A stretch of DNA of 64,000 nucleotides, taken from Begonia masoniana. Taxonomy: Eukaryota > Streptophyta > Magnoliopsida > Cucurbitales > Begoniaceae. A program made the position numbers and the translations under genes. Positions 46,269-57,933 of the stretch are shown piece by piece. Every line of letters starts with the position of its first letter. Position 1 is the stretch's first letter. The DNA lies in assembly GCA_022432975.1 (NCBI GenBank), contig CM039505.1, positions 21,831,338 to 21,895,337 on the forward strand, written 5' to 3'. Below the pieces are notes generated by a model. It saw nothing but the letters and a program-made list of their open reading frames with translations. It had not been told where the DNA came from and ran no database searches.

Positions 46269-46352
46269 AAACAAAGCCGTGAGGGGAGGATATTGGGCTG
46301 CGGCCCAATCCCCAGAGCGGACAATATCTTGCTGGGAAATGGGGTCGTTACA

Positions 46353-46357
46353 AGGTA
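46353..46357. repeat. Target-site duplication AGGTA (W, right)
   Basis: Pairs with 40580-40584. Confidence 0.92.
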
Positions 46358-47379
46358 AGTTCTCGTAACTTACTCTGGCCGATTGGCCTACACCGTACGT
46401 CGAGGTCGCGTCGAGGATCATTGGAGTCTTGTTTGTTTAAATGTTTTGGTTGGGTAGTTAAGGTTATTTACTTTGATAGATTCTACTTTTTATTGTCTTG
46501 ATGGTATGCACGATATATGTTTACTTTAAGCATTTAACTGTTCATACATCACGTCTTTAAAAATAGCATGAAAACGGATTTTTGCACGTGTTTAAGAAAA
46601 TGAAATGAATGAACGAAATAAATCTACGTAATCTGTTATCTGGTCACACGAGGTGAGGCTCAGGCATGGCTGTACACGGATGTAAGCGTGTACCCCCTCC
46701 CCCGTTAGGTGAAGAGGATTGTCCAATCGCAGGACGTGTCCTCTCCATCTAATAGGCTGAGACCTCGGTGATATTCTGTCTGCGACGTAATGATAAGAAA
46801 ATGTTGCATGATTTCCGAAGCTCATTTGCACAGCATGCATTTACATTTACGAAACTTACCGAGCCTTTAGCTCATAGATTGTCTGTATGGTGTAGGTGAT
46901 TTCAAAACAGGTGAGGATGACGTTCCTCCACCAGATGTACAGGATGGTTGAAGAAGAACGACTGTGGTGGTGTGCATGGGCAGTCGACGCGTATCTTGAC
47001 CCGTGGGGGTAACAGTTAGGTATTTTGAGGGTTTTTTGGTGTAATGGGTTAATGGTGGATTATTTTATAGTTAGAAACATTTTAGGATGTTTGGTTCTGG
47101 ATAGTCGATAGGTTTATGTTTTGGATGTTTTTAAACGTTTTGGCAACTATTTTATAAACCGCTTGGTGATTTTGAGCAGGAGGAAATGTTAAGCTTTTAA
47201 ACGGATCCACGCGGTTTGTTTTTATGAAATCGGATTATGTTTTTAAACGTGTTTTTGAGTCGTTCATTTTGGGTGATTGGCAAAGTGGGAAATAGATGGG
47301 CTTATGAGTGAGTTTATGTTGATGTTTGTTGAAATGTTTACTGTGTATATGTGGTAAGGAGAATTGTGTACGCAGGGGA

Positions 47380-47411
<32 letters not shown>

Positions 47412-47845
47412 GAGAGGAGGCAGAGAACCTGCCGATCGATCGCCATCGATCGGTAGGGGTGGTCGCTGCTCCCTGGAAAATCCAGAGAGCATGGCGACCG
47501 ATCGCCCAAAAGCTGGGCGATCGATAGCCGGTGTGAGGGGCGAACGATCGCCCCTCCATTTTTCATGGATGGCGATCGATCGCCTGCCAAAGGGGCGATC
47601 AATCGCCCCTACATTTCTGGGGACAAATGTCCCTTCTGCCCTTTTATTCTCTGCCGATTGTAATTAAGTTTTAACTTAAGTTTTTTATTGTTTTAATAGT
47701 TGTTTTAAAGCATTGTTTATACAAATAGTTTTCGAACGATTTTAACGATTTAGTCTACGATTTAAAGTCCCCTCAAATGTCACAAAGTATTAAGGATAAA
47801 AAAAATAATACGAGAAAATAATGGTACAGTGTTAGGGTCGCTACA
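46358..47845 (+). repeat. U 3' LTR, second part
   Basis: Resumes with AGTTCTCGTAAC, homologous to the Z1 LTR after the same motif, and ends AGGGTCGCTACA. Contains a (GAAA)n run at 47380-47411 and a palindrome-rich block at 47432-47610. Confidence 0.9.
47432..47610. repeat. Palindrome block in U LTR
   Basis: Inverted repeats: CCGATCGAT/ATCGATCGG (47432-47453), CGATCGCCC/GGGCGATCG (47499-47523), the self-complementary GGCGATCGATCGCC (47571-47584) and AGGGGCGAT/ATCGCCCCT (47591-47610). Confidence 0.92.
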
Positions 47846-48070
47846 TCAGAGCCACTGCCTAATTAAAAATGTGACCGACGAGGACGTCTGGCCCTAAATG
47901 GGAGGAGATTGTGACAGTCTGCCATTTGGTGGCCAGGAGAGCTTTATGTGAAGGCTCAGCCCATACAATGGGGGTGCACAATCCTACATTGCTTGGAAGA
48001 GTGGAAAATGCATGGTTTATGAGTAGAAGTTCCCCTCCCTCTTTAGTAAAAAGTATTTTAGGCTAACCTC
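47846..48070 (+). repeat. Degenerate TRIM-like internal region and LTR start
   Basis: TCAGAGCCACTGCC begins as a primer site lacking its first five bases (TGGTA). GACGAGGACGTCTGGCCC, ATTGTGACAGTCTGCC and ACAATCCTACATTGCTTGG follow in the same order as the TRIM module within W (41550-41760). Confidence 0.7.
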
Positions 48071-48267
48071 AATAACAAATCTGTGCGGGCTCAGATCCAA
48101 ACTAGACCGTATTATACTATGAGCATTGAGCGACATTACAACATCTTCACAAAAGTGTGAACCTTTTAAAGTGTTGACCGACCTCTCATGGGGTTGACAC
48201 CTAAGAGCCTTGGTTTCCATAAATAGGATTTGAAGTTTCGACTGACCTTCCAAAGCGATCAAGATAT

Positions 48268-49070
48268 GCCAAAGGGACCATTGACACGATCCCGAGCCTA
48301 GGCCATGCCCTCGGCCAATTTTCTTTCTAACAAGTTTGTTATTTTTGTAAGAGACGACTATTTTGAAGACTTGAAGTGGAACTAAGCACCCAAGACTTAG
48401 ATAAGCCTCTCCATGTGCTAACTTGGGAGCAAACTCTCAGCCACACCAATTGCTGAAGGAGGAATTTGTCTTCTTTTTTGTAAAATGTTGTAACCGAGCC
48501 TAGTTTTTTTTTTCTGGCAAGAAACACTTAGTTTATTTTATGTTTGAATTGGATGCATGACTGAATACTTTTGGAAGGAGAGTGAGATGCATTTGGGAGA
48601 AGAAGGACCACATTGAAAGGGACATTTGGTGAGAGAAAATGGTTGCCAAAATTGGCAAACACTAGGTGTATCCGGCTAGGTGAAGTGGCCTAGCAGACCT
48701 TTTGGGTTGTCTTCTTTTTATACTATTTTGTAACCCTAACTTGTAAGAAGGGTTGAGGTATTGATGTGCTAAGGGGAGCTATGACACGATCCCGAGCCAA
48801 TTTCTTGGCCTCGGCCTAGCCCTGAACTAACAAGTTTGTTCTTTTTGTATGTGATGACTATTTTGATGACTTAAAGTGGGAGCCAAGCACCTTTGACATG
48901 GAGAAGCCTCTCCATTTGCTAACATGGGAGGAACCCTTGGCCATGGCTAGTGTTGAAGGAGGAATTTGTCTTCCTTGTGACAATTTATGTAATCGAGTTT
49001 TCCTTGCTTTCTTTTATGTTTACTTTTCAAAGACCTTAGTTTATTGTCTTGTTTAGGTGGCTTGACACGA
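48268..49070. repeat. Two diverged direct copies of a ~300-bp LTR/leader-like sequence
   Basis: 48268-48560 and 48780-49070 share TGACACGATCCCGAGCC, AACAAGTTTGTT, AAGCCTCTCCAT and GAAGGAGGAATTTGTCTTC, about 510 bases apart. A third TGACACGAGATCCC lies at 49062. No gene is seen. They resemble LTR ends on the minus strand (GGGATCGTGTCA), possibly belonging to R. Confidence 0.65.
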
Positions 49071-50229
49071 GATCCCTTAGAAAAAGGATACGTGTACAAC
49101 CCACAAAAGATAAGAAAAGTGCTCGGTGGTGAGTGTTGTGCAAAACTTAAATAAAGAGAAGAAAATGATGAAAATGAAATGCAATAAAAATAAAAATGGA
49201 GTGAGATTATGCAATGGCTGATTATCACATATTAAATGATAAAATGAATTATGAAGAAAAATAAAAGAAAATGGGATGAAGAGAAGAGAAGATGGTCGAA
49301 GTAATAAAGATGCAAAATAGATGAAAGAAATGGCAAATAAAATAAGTGAATGTGAGTGGAGTGTGGCCGAAATGTAAAGAGTGGAAGTGTGTGAAAGTGA
49401 TGGCAAGAAAGTAAGGAAAATACCCTTGGCGGACTCGTAGAGCAATCTTACGGGTTAAGCTCTCGAGTGAACAATTTTCTCAGAGGAAAAACGACCACCG
49501 TACGCCGGGATTTTCGTCCTCAACTCCTACTCCCAATGGAGAGGCGAGGGAAAAGTTAAGAGCTATCCTAGCAACCCAAGCTAGGTTAGCAATGGAGGGC
49601 TTCTCCACTTGGTTCAAGATAACCAAGGAAAACTCCTAAGGAAACCACCTTGGAAGAATAGGGAAATAGTAGTGTATAAATTTAGGCAAAAGTATTTTAC
49701 ACAGACCAATGCAATGCTTAAATAGGCAACCTAAGGTGGATGAGGGTTTGGCAAAATTTGGAGGAGAAAAAGGAGCCATTGATGGAGTGAAATCGGCGGC
49801 CCATGATGGAGTGAAATCGGCGGCCCATGATGAAGGAATCCGTACACGCCAATCCATGGCCAAGGGTGAGGCGCGCTGCTAAAGATGAGCGGTGGAGATG
49901 CGCCAGCTAGGCGATCCGTGGCGCGTGCCAAACGTGAAGCTGCTGCCCGCTGAAGGCGCCTGCTGATGAAGCCTTCACGCGCCTTACCGCTTAAGCCTTC
50001 CCTACCCCCGCGCGCGCCAGCAATGTTATCCACTTGATTTCGAGCCATCCCTTAATCAAAGGATGAGATTTCGCCAACTCTTTTATCCATGCCTCCACTA
50101 ACTCATGTACCTGCAAAATCATACCTTCACAAGTGGGCTCTTCTTTGGGCTAAGGCTTTCCTTGGGCTTGATTTGTTGAGGTTCTTTCCTTAGCTTGAAA
50201 ATTTGGTTGAATATTTCTTCAACCCAACA
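49071..50229 (-). repeat. Putative 3' LTR of minus-strand gypsy element R
   Basis: On the minus strand TGTTGGGTTGAAGAAATATT begins at 50229, after a purine-rich GTGGTGGA and shortly after the R pol stop. GGGATCTCGTGTCA near 49063 is a possible end. There is a 24-bp direct repeat at 49781-49828. No second LTR or duplication is available to confirm the ends. Confidence 0.45.
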
Positions 50230-50343
50230 TCCACCACATTCATTTAACCCTAACCACACAATCTAATGCATAATATGCAATTTATAAAATTCTTACAAAA
50301 AAGGCTAATGTACGCAATGAGTTTAAAAATTAAAATTACACGT

Positions 50344-51104
50344 TTAAGGCCTGGGAAGACAAATTCCCATAGGGCTGCCAGAATGCTCCGTGTGTATGCT
50401 CCAATGAATGACATGACAAGGTTTCTCCACATCTTCCGAGGTCGGCTCCCAAGTGAAGTTCATGATGGAATCAAAACTTGCAAAAAGAGACAATTCATTA
50501 GAACATTGAGTGATTAAATTTTGTGCCCGAGTTTGTGATCTTGTGACCCGCCTCCGAGGCATGTCATCCCCTCCGGGTGACTGAGGATTTGACCTTAAAT
50601 TCGTTAGCTCAACCTCCAATTCATGCCCCAATTGTCCAATGTAAGGGGACAAATCTTGCACATTGAAGGTAGATGATACTCCATAATTGCCAGGTAATTC
50701 TAATTTTAAGCGTTATTATTTATGCGTTCCAAAATTTTGAACGGGCCTTCAGCTATAGGCAATAATTTGAAGCGTATTTTGGCGGGAAATCGTTCCTTCC
50801 TAAGGGGAAACCTTACCAAATCTCCAACATTAAAAATTATCTCTTTTCTTCCTTTATTTGCATGCTTAGCATAATTGGCATTATTTTTCTCAATTGTTTG
50901 GCGAACTTTCTCATACAACTTCTTCATTTGCTTCGCTTCATTAGCTCCCGAAGGGTTTATTAGGTCTTGGGTTGGAATAGGAATAAGTGTCACGGGTGTG
51001 TTCGGATTAAATCCATAGATTACCTCAAATGGCGTTTGCTGGGTGCTGGAGTGAAGGCTTCGGTTGTAACCAAATTCAACTTGGGGTAGTACTATGTCCC
51101 AATT
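50344..51104 (-). pseudogene. R: gypsy integrase C-terminus, distal part
   Basis: Minus-strand frames read TLIPIPTQDLINPSGANEAK, GRKEIIFNVGDLVRFPLRKE, GPFKILERINNNA and then YGVSSTFNVQDLSPY. This is the integrase C-terminal domain (GPF/Y region) of a Ty3/gypsy element, ending near 50344 in a longer basic, Arg-rich tail. It continues 53988 and beyond across solo LTR X1: the frame through CCAATTGGT is restored when X1 and one CAATT are removed. One frame change lies near 50700. Confidence 0.85.
51100..51104. repeat. Target-site duplication CAATT (X1, left)
   Basis: Pairs with 53988-53992. Confidence 0.93.
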
Positions 51105-51264
51105 TGTAACACCCGAGTTAACGGCCAGGTGATTTTCCTAACTGTATTAACAGTCATGAATATTTAATCTTTGCAGTTTAGGACTTATACCAAGAATAAT
51201 TAATTTCATGTGGATTTAAACTAGGTTAGGTGGCAAAGTTGTAATAATGGAGGGTGATGACCAC

Positions 51265-51273
51265 TATATAAAG
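51265..51273 (+). promoter_or_regulatory. TATA box of X1 LTR
   Basis: TATATAAAG, about 160 bases into the LTR, followed by a C/T-rich leader. The X2 counterpart is TATTTAAAG near 59776. Confidence 0.7.
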
Positions 51274-52272
51274 AAAAAGGAAATGTTTTAAACCTCACTT
51301 GAACCACTGTAGCCGACATCTTCCTTTTCGGCGATTTCTTCTCTCCCAAGCTCTTGCTCTCTGCTTCCGGCATACTCTCTTCGACGATCGGTTTCTCTGC
51401 CACTACTCGACTACTCTGTGCCCGAGGTATGCGTTAGCCAATGTAGCTATCTGTCAGCTTGTTAGCCCTGTTTTCTACTCGGCATTGGAGTTTTGGATTT
51501 TCCGATGGCCGACTAATAATAAGAACATTTGGGATCTGTGAGTGGGAATGCTTTTATCAAATCGATTCTGGACATTTAGAACAACCACCCCTGAGTTATC
51601 GATAATAGAATCTGTCTGTTCTGGGATTTGGATTTCAAACTGCACAGGGCATTAGACTAAGGATTCGGGAATAACTTTAGCTATTAAATCTTAGGATAAC
51701 TTGAGATTAGAACTATTAGGATTTTGTTTTAACTACTGCAATGTAAATGTTTTAGGTAAAGAAGTTTGAAGAGAAAGGAGCTCAAGTGCTAAGGAGACCA
51801 GGTAAGTGAATGTATTAAGATTTTCGGCTAATAGAGCCCTGCATCGAGGGAGTACTAGGTTGAGATATCTAATGTTTACCTTATGATAATGAGCTTGTCT
51901 GCACTTGGAGAATTTATGTATGTTGCGAGTTATACTATTTGATGACCTGCTAGTGAATGTGAAGTTGTCTGCTCTGGTATGATTCTTGTCATAGTTTGAT
52001 GAGTTAAAAGTTCTCATGTTCATGCATCATGAATGTTTCTCAAGCATAAGAAAATGTTTTAACACATGTTTTCCATGAACAAGATATGTATGTATATATA
52101 TATATAAGACTTATGCAACGTGGGTTAAGTGAGGGTTGGGGGCGGTTCGGCGTATGTCACAGTCCAAAGAAGGACATATGAATACGACCTGCAGTAGGGA
52201 ACAAGATCAAACTCACTGTCGAACCCCCTTTACCGGCACAAATCCTCTCTTGATCCACACAACCTAAACAAA

Positions 52273-52505
52273 GAATATGATCAATGACTATGAATGATGA
52301 ATATGATCAATGACTATGAATGATGAATATGATCAATGACTATGAATGATGAATATGATCAATGACTATGAATGATGAATATGATCAATGACTATGAATG
52401 ATGAATATGATCAATGACTATGAATGATGAATATGATCAATGACTATGAATGATGAATATGATCAATGACTATGAATGATGAATAAGATCCATGACTATG
52501 AATGA
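52273..52505. repeat. 26-bp minisatellite in X1
   Basis: GATCAATGACTATGAAT recurs every 26 bases: eight essentially identical units, then one degenerate unit. X2 has a short, degenerate equivalent at 60740-60850. Confidence 0.95.
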
Positions 52506-53164
52506 TGATTACGAGCAAAGGCATGAACAAGAAAAGACTTATGAGCATGTGACTTTCCCAAATTATACATTCATGCATCCATGTTAGTGTTGCATTCCTT
52601 ACTAAGCATTAGGCTTATAGTTTAAACCTTATGATGTAGGTGACGAGTTTTCAGGTAAGGAACTCAAGGTTAATGAGGATGTCTAATCTTGGTTGCTGGA
52701 GGATGCTCAGTGTGACAGTGAAGGCTGGATAGGCGATTAAGTTCCCTGGTTATACTCATAGTAAGTCAGAAAAGTTTACGATGAACAGATGACTAAATAG
52801 AATAGAATTTCTTATAACAATGAGATTTGGATTTGAAGGGCTTGTCTTTAGAGTCTGAATACGATTTTAAGGATTAATGAATGGCTTGTTTTGTTTGAGT
52901 CTTCCGCTATACGTATTTTTTTTGAGTCAGTTTATGATCCATACTCTTCGAGGTTTATAGTTACTAAGTTAAGAATCGGGTGAGTGTGATATGTTCTATC
53001 GGATGAAGATGTTTGATGATTATAGTGTTTTGCTGCTGTATGATGGAGGCTGGATGAGGCAATCATCCGGCTGACGTCATCGGCGGAGGTCAATGATGGA
53101 AGATGAATGATTGAGTCTTCCGGATGACGTCACCGGAAGATGTAGTATGTTTCCTCGCCGATGA

Positions 53165-53505
53165 TGTAAATGTTAATTTGTCGTCTAGCGTTCGGTGGAT
53201 GAAGTCTATTTCTTCACCGGATGCTGGAAATGTTGATTTGTCATCTAGTGTTCGGTGGATGAAGTGTATTTCTCCACCAGATGATGGAAATGTTGATTTG
53301 TCGTCTAGTGTTCGGTGGATGAAGTATATTTCTTCATCGGATGCTAGGAATGTTATTTTGTCGTCTAGCGTTCGGTGGATGGAGCGTATTCCTTCACCGG
53401 GTGATGTAAATGTTATTTTGTCGTCTAGTGTTCGGTGGATGAAGTGTAATTCTTCACCGGATGATGTAGATGTTAAATTGTCGTCTAGTGACCGGATGAC
53501 GTGAG
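53165..53505. repeat. 60-bp minisatellite in X1
   Basis: TCGTCTAG (or TCATCTAG) recurs at 53181, 53241, 53301, 53361, 53421 and 53481, exactly 60 apart. Because 60 is divisible by 3 the array stays open in frame (53124-53504), with an LSSSVRWMK repeat. Confidence 0.95.
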
Positions 53506-53987
53506 TATTTTCTTATTGTTTAATGTCAGGAATTGTTTTAAATCGGTCACGTGAAGCACACATGACCACCGGTCGATATAGGGTAAATATGAACATCTAG
53601 TGGAGGATGTTCGGGATCGGGCAATGTCTTTAATTAGGCACGTGCAATGCCCGTGACCACCGGTGGATGTCTATTGCTGGTTGAGATCTGATGTGTCGCG
53701 TGGCGGACACATGATCATCAGTAGATGTGATTCATTCTTCTATCGGTGGATGCAGTCTATAACTTAAGGTTTTCCCTTCACTAGTCGATACACATTGTAC
53801 TGCCCGCCAGCAGATATGTAATGTTTTCATTTGCCGATTGAGGCTTAGCGAATCGCATATGACATCTTGAGTAAATTATGTTAAAAAAAAAAAAACACAC
53901 TGTTGATAATGAATCATGTGTGAGTAATAAGGATTAAATGATTAAGAAAGATACGGATTATGTGACGATCCCTCCTGGGTCGTTACA

Positions 53988-53992
53988 CAATT
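53988..53992. repeat. Target-site duplication CAATT (X1, right)
   Basis: Pairs with 51100-51104. Confidence 0.93.
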
Positions 53993-56930
53993 GGTGAGAT
54001 TTTTACCAATGACACTTCGAAGAAGGGTTCCCAAGGTTCTATTGACCACTTCCGTTTGGCCGTCCGTTTGGGGATGGAAAGATGTACTAAAACATAGCGT
54101 AGTCCCCAATTTCTTCTATAGAGTTTTCCAAAAAATGCTCAAGAACTTGGTATCGTGATCGGACACAATAGATTGGGGCACTCCATGGAGTTGAACTATT
54201 TCTTTGAAGAATAGGTCGGCTATAGCAGCAGAGTCGTCGGTTTTGTTGCAGGCGATAAAATGCGCCATTTTGGAGAATCTATCTACGACCACTAAAATGG
54301 AATCCTTATTGCGTCCCGTCCGTGGTAACCCTAAAATAAAGTTCATACTGATTTCTCGCCAAGGGTGCGTAGGAATAGGTAAAGGCAAGTAAAGTCCTTG
54401 GGGTAGAACTTTTCTTTTGGCCCTTTTACAAACAATGCACCTCTCAACATAGTGGTGTACGTCTTTCAACATGTGAGGCCAATAAATTCTCTCTTTTAAC
54501 AGTTCTAGGGTTTTCTTCTCTCCAAAATGACCAGACAATCCTCCTCCATGAGCTTCTTTAAGAAGACATTGTCTTAAACTGCAATCAGGAATACACAATT
54601 TTCCATTCTTGTGTAAAAATTCATCTACAAGAATATATCCCCCTTCAGCCTTATTTTGACAATCTTGATAAGTCATCCAAAAATCTTTAACGGATTTATA
54701 TAAAGTTTTGATCCATTCAAACCCAAAAAATTTAACGCTTAATTCCGTTAAGAGGATACGTCTTCGAGATAGAGCATCGACAACGGTATTTTCAGACCCT
54801 TTCAAATATTTTAAAATGTAGGAAAATCTTTCCAAGAATTCCACCCATTTTGCATGTCTCTTGTTGAGTTTGTGTTGGCTCTTAATATGCTTGAGGGATT
54901 GATGGTCGGAATGAATCACAAACTCTTTTGAAAGAAGGTAATGTTGCCAATGTTCTATAGCTCTAATCACAACATAGAATTCCTTGTCGCAAGTTGAATA
55001 GTTCAAAGCAACTCCTTTTAATTTTTCACTAAAATAAGCAAGAGGCTTGCCATCTTGCATCAATACAGCTCCAATGCCAATACTGGAGGCTTCACTCTTG
55101 ATCTCAAAAACCTTATTGAAATCGGGAAGTGTCAAAACTGGTGATTGACAAAGTTTTTCCTTTATTAGGTAGATGCTACTTTGGCATGCCGGAGTCCAAT
55201 GAAAGTCTACTCCTTTCTTGGTAAGATCCGTAATAAGAGCGACTAAAGAACTAAAGTCTTTAATGAACTTCCTATAAAAAGAGGCTAATCCGTGAAAACA
55301 ACGGACTTCAGTGATACTATTAGGAGTGGGCCACTCCTTGATGGCTTTAACCTTATCTTCATCCGCTTCCAAGCCATTCTTAGAAATTATGAAACCCAAA
55401 AAGTAAACTTTTTCTTGTCCAAAGGAGCATTTACCCAAATTCCCAAACAATTTAGCTCGACGGAGAGTTTGAAAAAGTATCCCGAGATGGTTGACATGTT
55501 GTGGAAGGTTGGGGCTATACACCAAGATGTCATCGAAGTATACGACAACAAACTTTCCAAGAAGATCCTTAAGAACATGGTGCATTAACCTCATGAAAGT
55601 GCTCGGGGCGTTGGTAAGTCTGAATGGCATAACCATCCACTCAAACAATCCGTATTTTGTTTTGAAAGCGGTTTTCCATTCATCACCTTCTTTCATCCGT
55701 ATTTGGTGATATCCGCTTTTCAAGTCTACTTTAGAGAATATTGATGCTCCGCTCAATTCGTCCAACATATCTTCGAGTCGAGGGATTGGATACCTATATT
55801 TAATGGTAATTTGGTTGATAGCTTGACTATCAACACACATTCGCATAGAGCCATCCTTTTTTGGTACTAACAAAGTAGGTACAGCGCATGGGCTCATCGA
55901 CTCTCTTATGTACCCTCTTCCAAACAACTCTTGGACTTGATCTTGCAATTCCTTTGCTTCTTCGGGCCTCATCCTATAGGCTGATCGATTTGGTAACATA
56001 GCTCCAGGTTAGAGGTCAATTTGACGTTCTATTCCTCTAATCGGTGGTAATCCGGGTGGTAGTTCTTTAGGAAAAACATCTTGATAAGTCTTAAGTAGGT
56101 TTTGGACCGGTAAGGGTATATCTCCAAGTTCCATAATACAGTCCCTAAATAAAACTAGAATCATAGCCTTTCCTTTCGTCACTGCAGCTCTTAATCCCTT
56201 TTTGGTCAAGAAAAGATTTTCCTTAATCTTTTCTTCCTTCCTAACTGCATCGTCATGGGCGATTTGCTCATGGGTCATGGGGAGTAACTTGATATTTCTA
56301 CCACCAAATTTCAAACTGTAATTGTTGAGGAATCCGTCACGTTGCACCATAGGGTCATAAAGCCATGGTCTACCAAGCAAATGATGACTTGCATTCATAG
56401 GTACGACATCGCAAAGAACCGCGTCCTTATACTTGCCAATAATGAAATTGACGATTATTTGCTTCGTCACCTTGATGTCATCCCTATCGTCCAAACATCT
56501 CAACTTATATGGCTTAGGGTGGCTAGTCGTCTCCAATTCAAGCTTTTTCACCATATCTTGGGAAGCCACGTTGACGCAATTTCCACTATCGATAATCATG
56601 GAACAAAACTTGTCCTTGACTGCACATCTACTTTGAAAAATATTTTCCTGTTGGCAGTCTTCCTTTACGTTCTTAGAAAAAAGGGTCCTACGAATGACCA
56701 TTAAAAGTGTTCCGTCTTGAGCAACACATTCATCTGACTCGTGCTCACTCTCGTCCTCTACCTCTTCTTCTTCTTCCTTTTCGAGGTATTGACCCTCATC
56801 GTTTTCACTCTCCCATTCTCCGGTCGAGTCTTTAATAACCATCACTCGGCGGTTAGAACATTAATTTGCGTAATGTCCCTTGCCTAAAAACTTGTAGCAT
56901 TGGACATCACGAGCTCTTTGCCCTTTAGAC
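53993..56930 (-). pseudogene. R: Ty3/gypsy gag(3')-protease-RT-RNase H-integrase, broken
   Basis: Read leftward from 56930. Gag's last knuckle, CYKFLGKGHYAN, has Phe for its second Cys and is followed by a stop near 56863. Protease has SMIIDSGNCVNVAS. After a TAA near 56001, a 627-codon open stretch (55999-54116) covers RT ([20 protein letters not shown], catalytic [19 protein letters not shown] with Arg for the usual Gly), RNase H ([20 protein letters not shown]) and integrase. Integrase has the zinc finger ([20 protein letters not shown]). The first catalytic Asp is Asn (SMNFILGLP), the second is present (VSDHDTKF), and the Glu lies past a TAG in [12 protein letters not shown]. It resembles CRM/Reina-type chromoviruses. 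The gag N-terminus was removed by Y3. Confidence 0.9.
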
Positions 56931-56973
56931 GTGTTCGCTTGATTTTTATCCGTCGGAGGGGGTTTGTTTTGGT

Positions 56974-56978
56974 GTAAG
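56974..56978. repeat. Presumed target site GTAAG of Y3 (left)
   Basis: Five bases before the Y3 LTR inside R gag. The matching right copy would lie beyond the window, so this is unconfirmed. Confidence 0.4.
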
Positions 56979-57933
56979 TGTAACGCCCCCGAACCCACCC
57001 CGGCTCGGTGCGCTACTTGGCTCACTCTAACCCCAATTAAAACGACGTTTAAAAGAATTTTCGATAAAATTTTGACTCTACAAAGTTAACGAAAACAAAA
57101 AGACAGTTGAAAACCGACGATGTTTATTTTTCGGAAAAAAAAATCAAGCAACATAACGATTAATTTTTATAAACCCCAAAACATAAAAATAAACAGACAC
57201 AACAGAATTTAAAGCTAAGTCTCCTGAAGCTCTTTTATGTCATACCTAGCTGCCTAGATTCACTATTTCCCTTAATCCTAAACGCTAAGCACGACGGCGT
57301 CTTGCCCGAAAATTTTGACAAAGTAACGCTTGAAAATGGCGCCTCCAAAATGCTAAGTACCTACAAACAAATCAATTCTCAACCAGATCCAGAATACTCT
57401 CACTCAACTATCCAACATACAAAATCTCCAAATAGAAGTAAAGAGGGAAAACTCACAGCATAGGGCGACACATCACCCTTAACTATGACTATATACAACC
57501 AATACACATAGCTATATAATAACTTTAAAAAACATCAACCAAAAAGAGTTATGCATTCCCATCACTTCCACAAACAGACATCTACAATAAACTACCAAAA
57601 TACAAAGTCCCACATCTCCCAAAGACCATGGTCGAGATGCCCCGACAACTGCCTGCACTGGCATGCCCCGTGCATCTCCGACTACTCCCAAGTCCTGGCT
57701 GACTCACTTAGCTCACCTGTAACCGCGTCGTTACCTACACCACAGAACACACACACACCCGTAAGCTTACGCTTAGCAAGTAATGAATAACGAATATAAA
57801 CATGCACACAACACTCACACACAACCCTAACACATGCTGTTTCTACTCGCTCAGTTGTGATCAATTCATTCTCATTTCCCGAATCGTAGACGTACGTCTC
57901 TCGTAGAATTCCATTCTACTCGAGATACCCAGC

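Larger units (their letters stand above)
40585..46352 (+). mobile_element. W: gag-only gypsy-type element with Cassandra/5S-containing LTRs
   Basis: A complete 5768-bp non-autonomous element: LTRs 40585-41991 and 44950-46352, primer site 41996-42008, one intact gag, a spacer, and a polypurine tract. It is flanked by AGGTA duplications inside the U LTR. The LTRs differ by only about six substitutions plus repeat-number changes, so the insertion is recent. The first ~800 bases of each LTR are U/Z-like; the last ~590 are a TRIM/Cassandra-like module containing 5S rRNA sequence. Pol functions are absent and must have come in trans. Confidence 0.93.
44950..46352 (+). repeat. W 3' LTR (chimeric)
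   Basis: Nearly identical to the 5' LTR, including the whole TRIM-like module (45767-46352) and internal primer site (45907-45919). It ends GGGGTCGTTACA followed by AGGTA. The chimera was therefore present before this transposition event. Confidence 0.93.
51105..53987 (+). mobile_element. X1: solo LTR inserted in element R
   Basis: Starts TGTAACACCCGAG, ends GGTCGTTACA, and is flanked by CAATT duplications with no body, so it is a solo LTR of 2883 bp. ACTATATAAAG at 51264 is a good TATA box, supporting plus orientation. It contains a 26-bp tandem array, a 60-bp tandem array, two TGACGTCA sites (53072, 53125) and CACGTG at 53548 and 53639. The parent family has no body here. Confidence 0.95.

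Noticed and set aside
53165..53505. CRISPR-like array or repeat-protein gene
   Set aside because: Units are contiguous, with no repeat/spacer alternation. The genome is a plant, and the open frame follows from a 60-base period.
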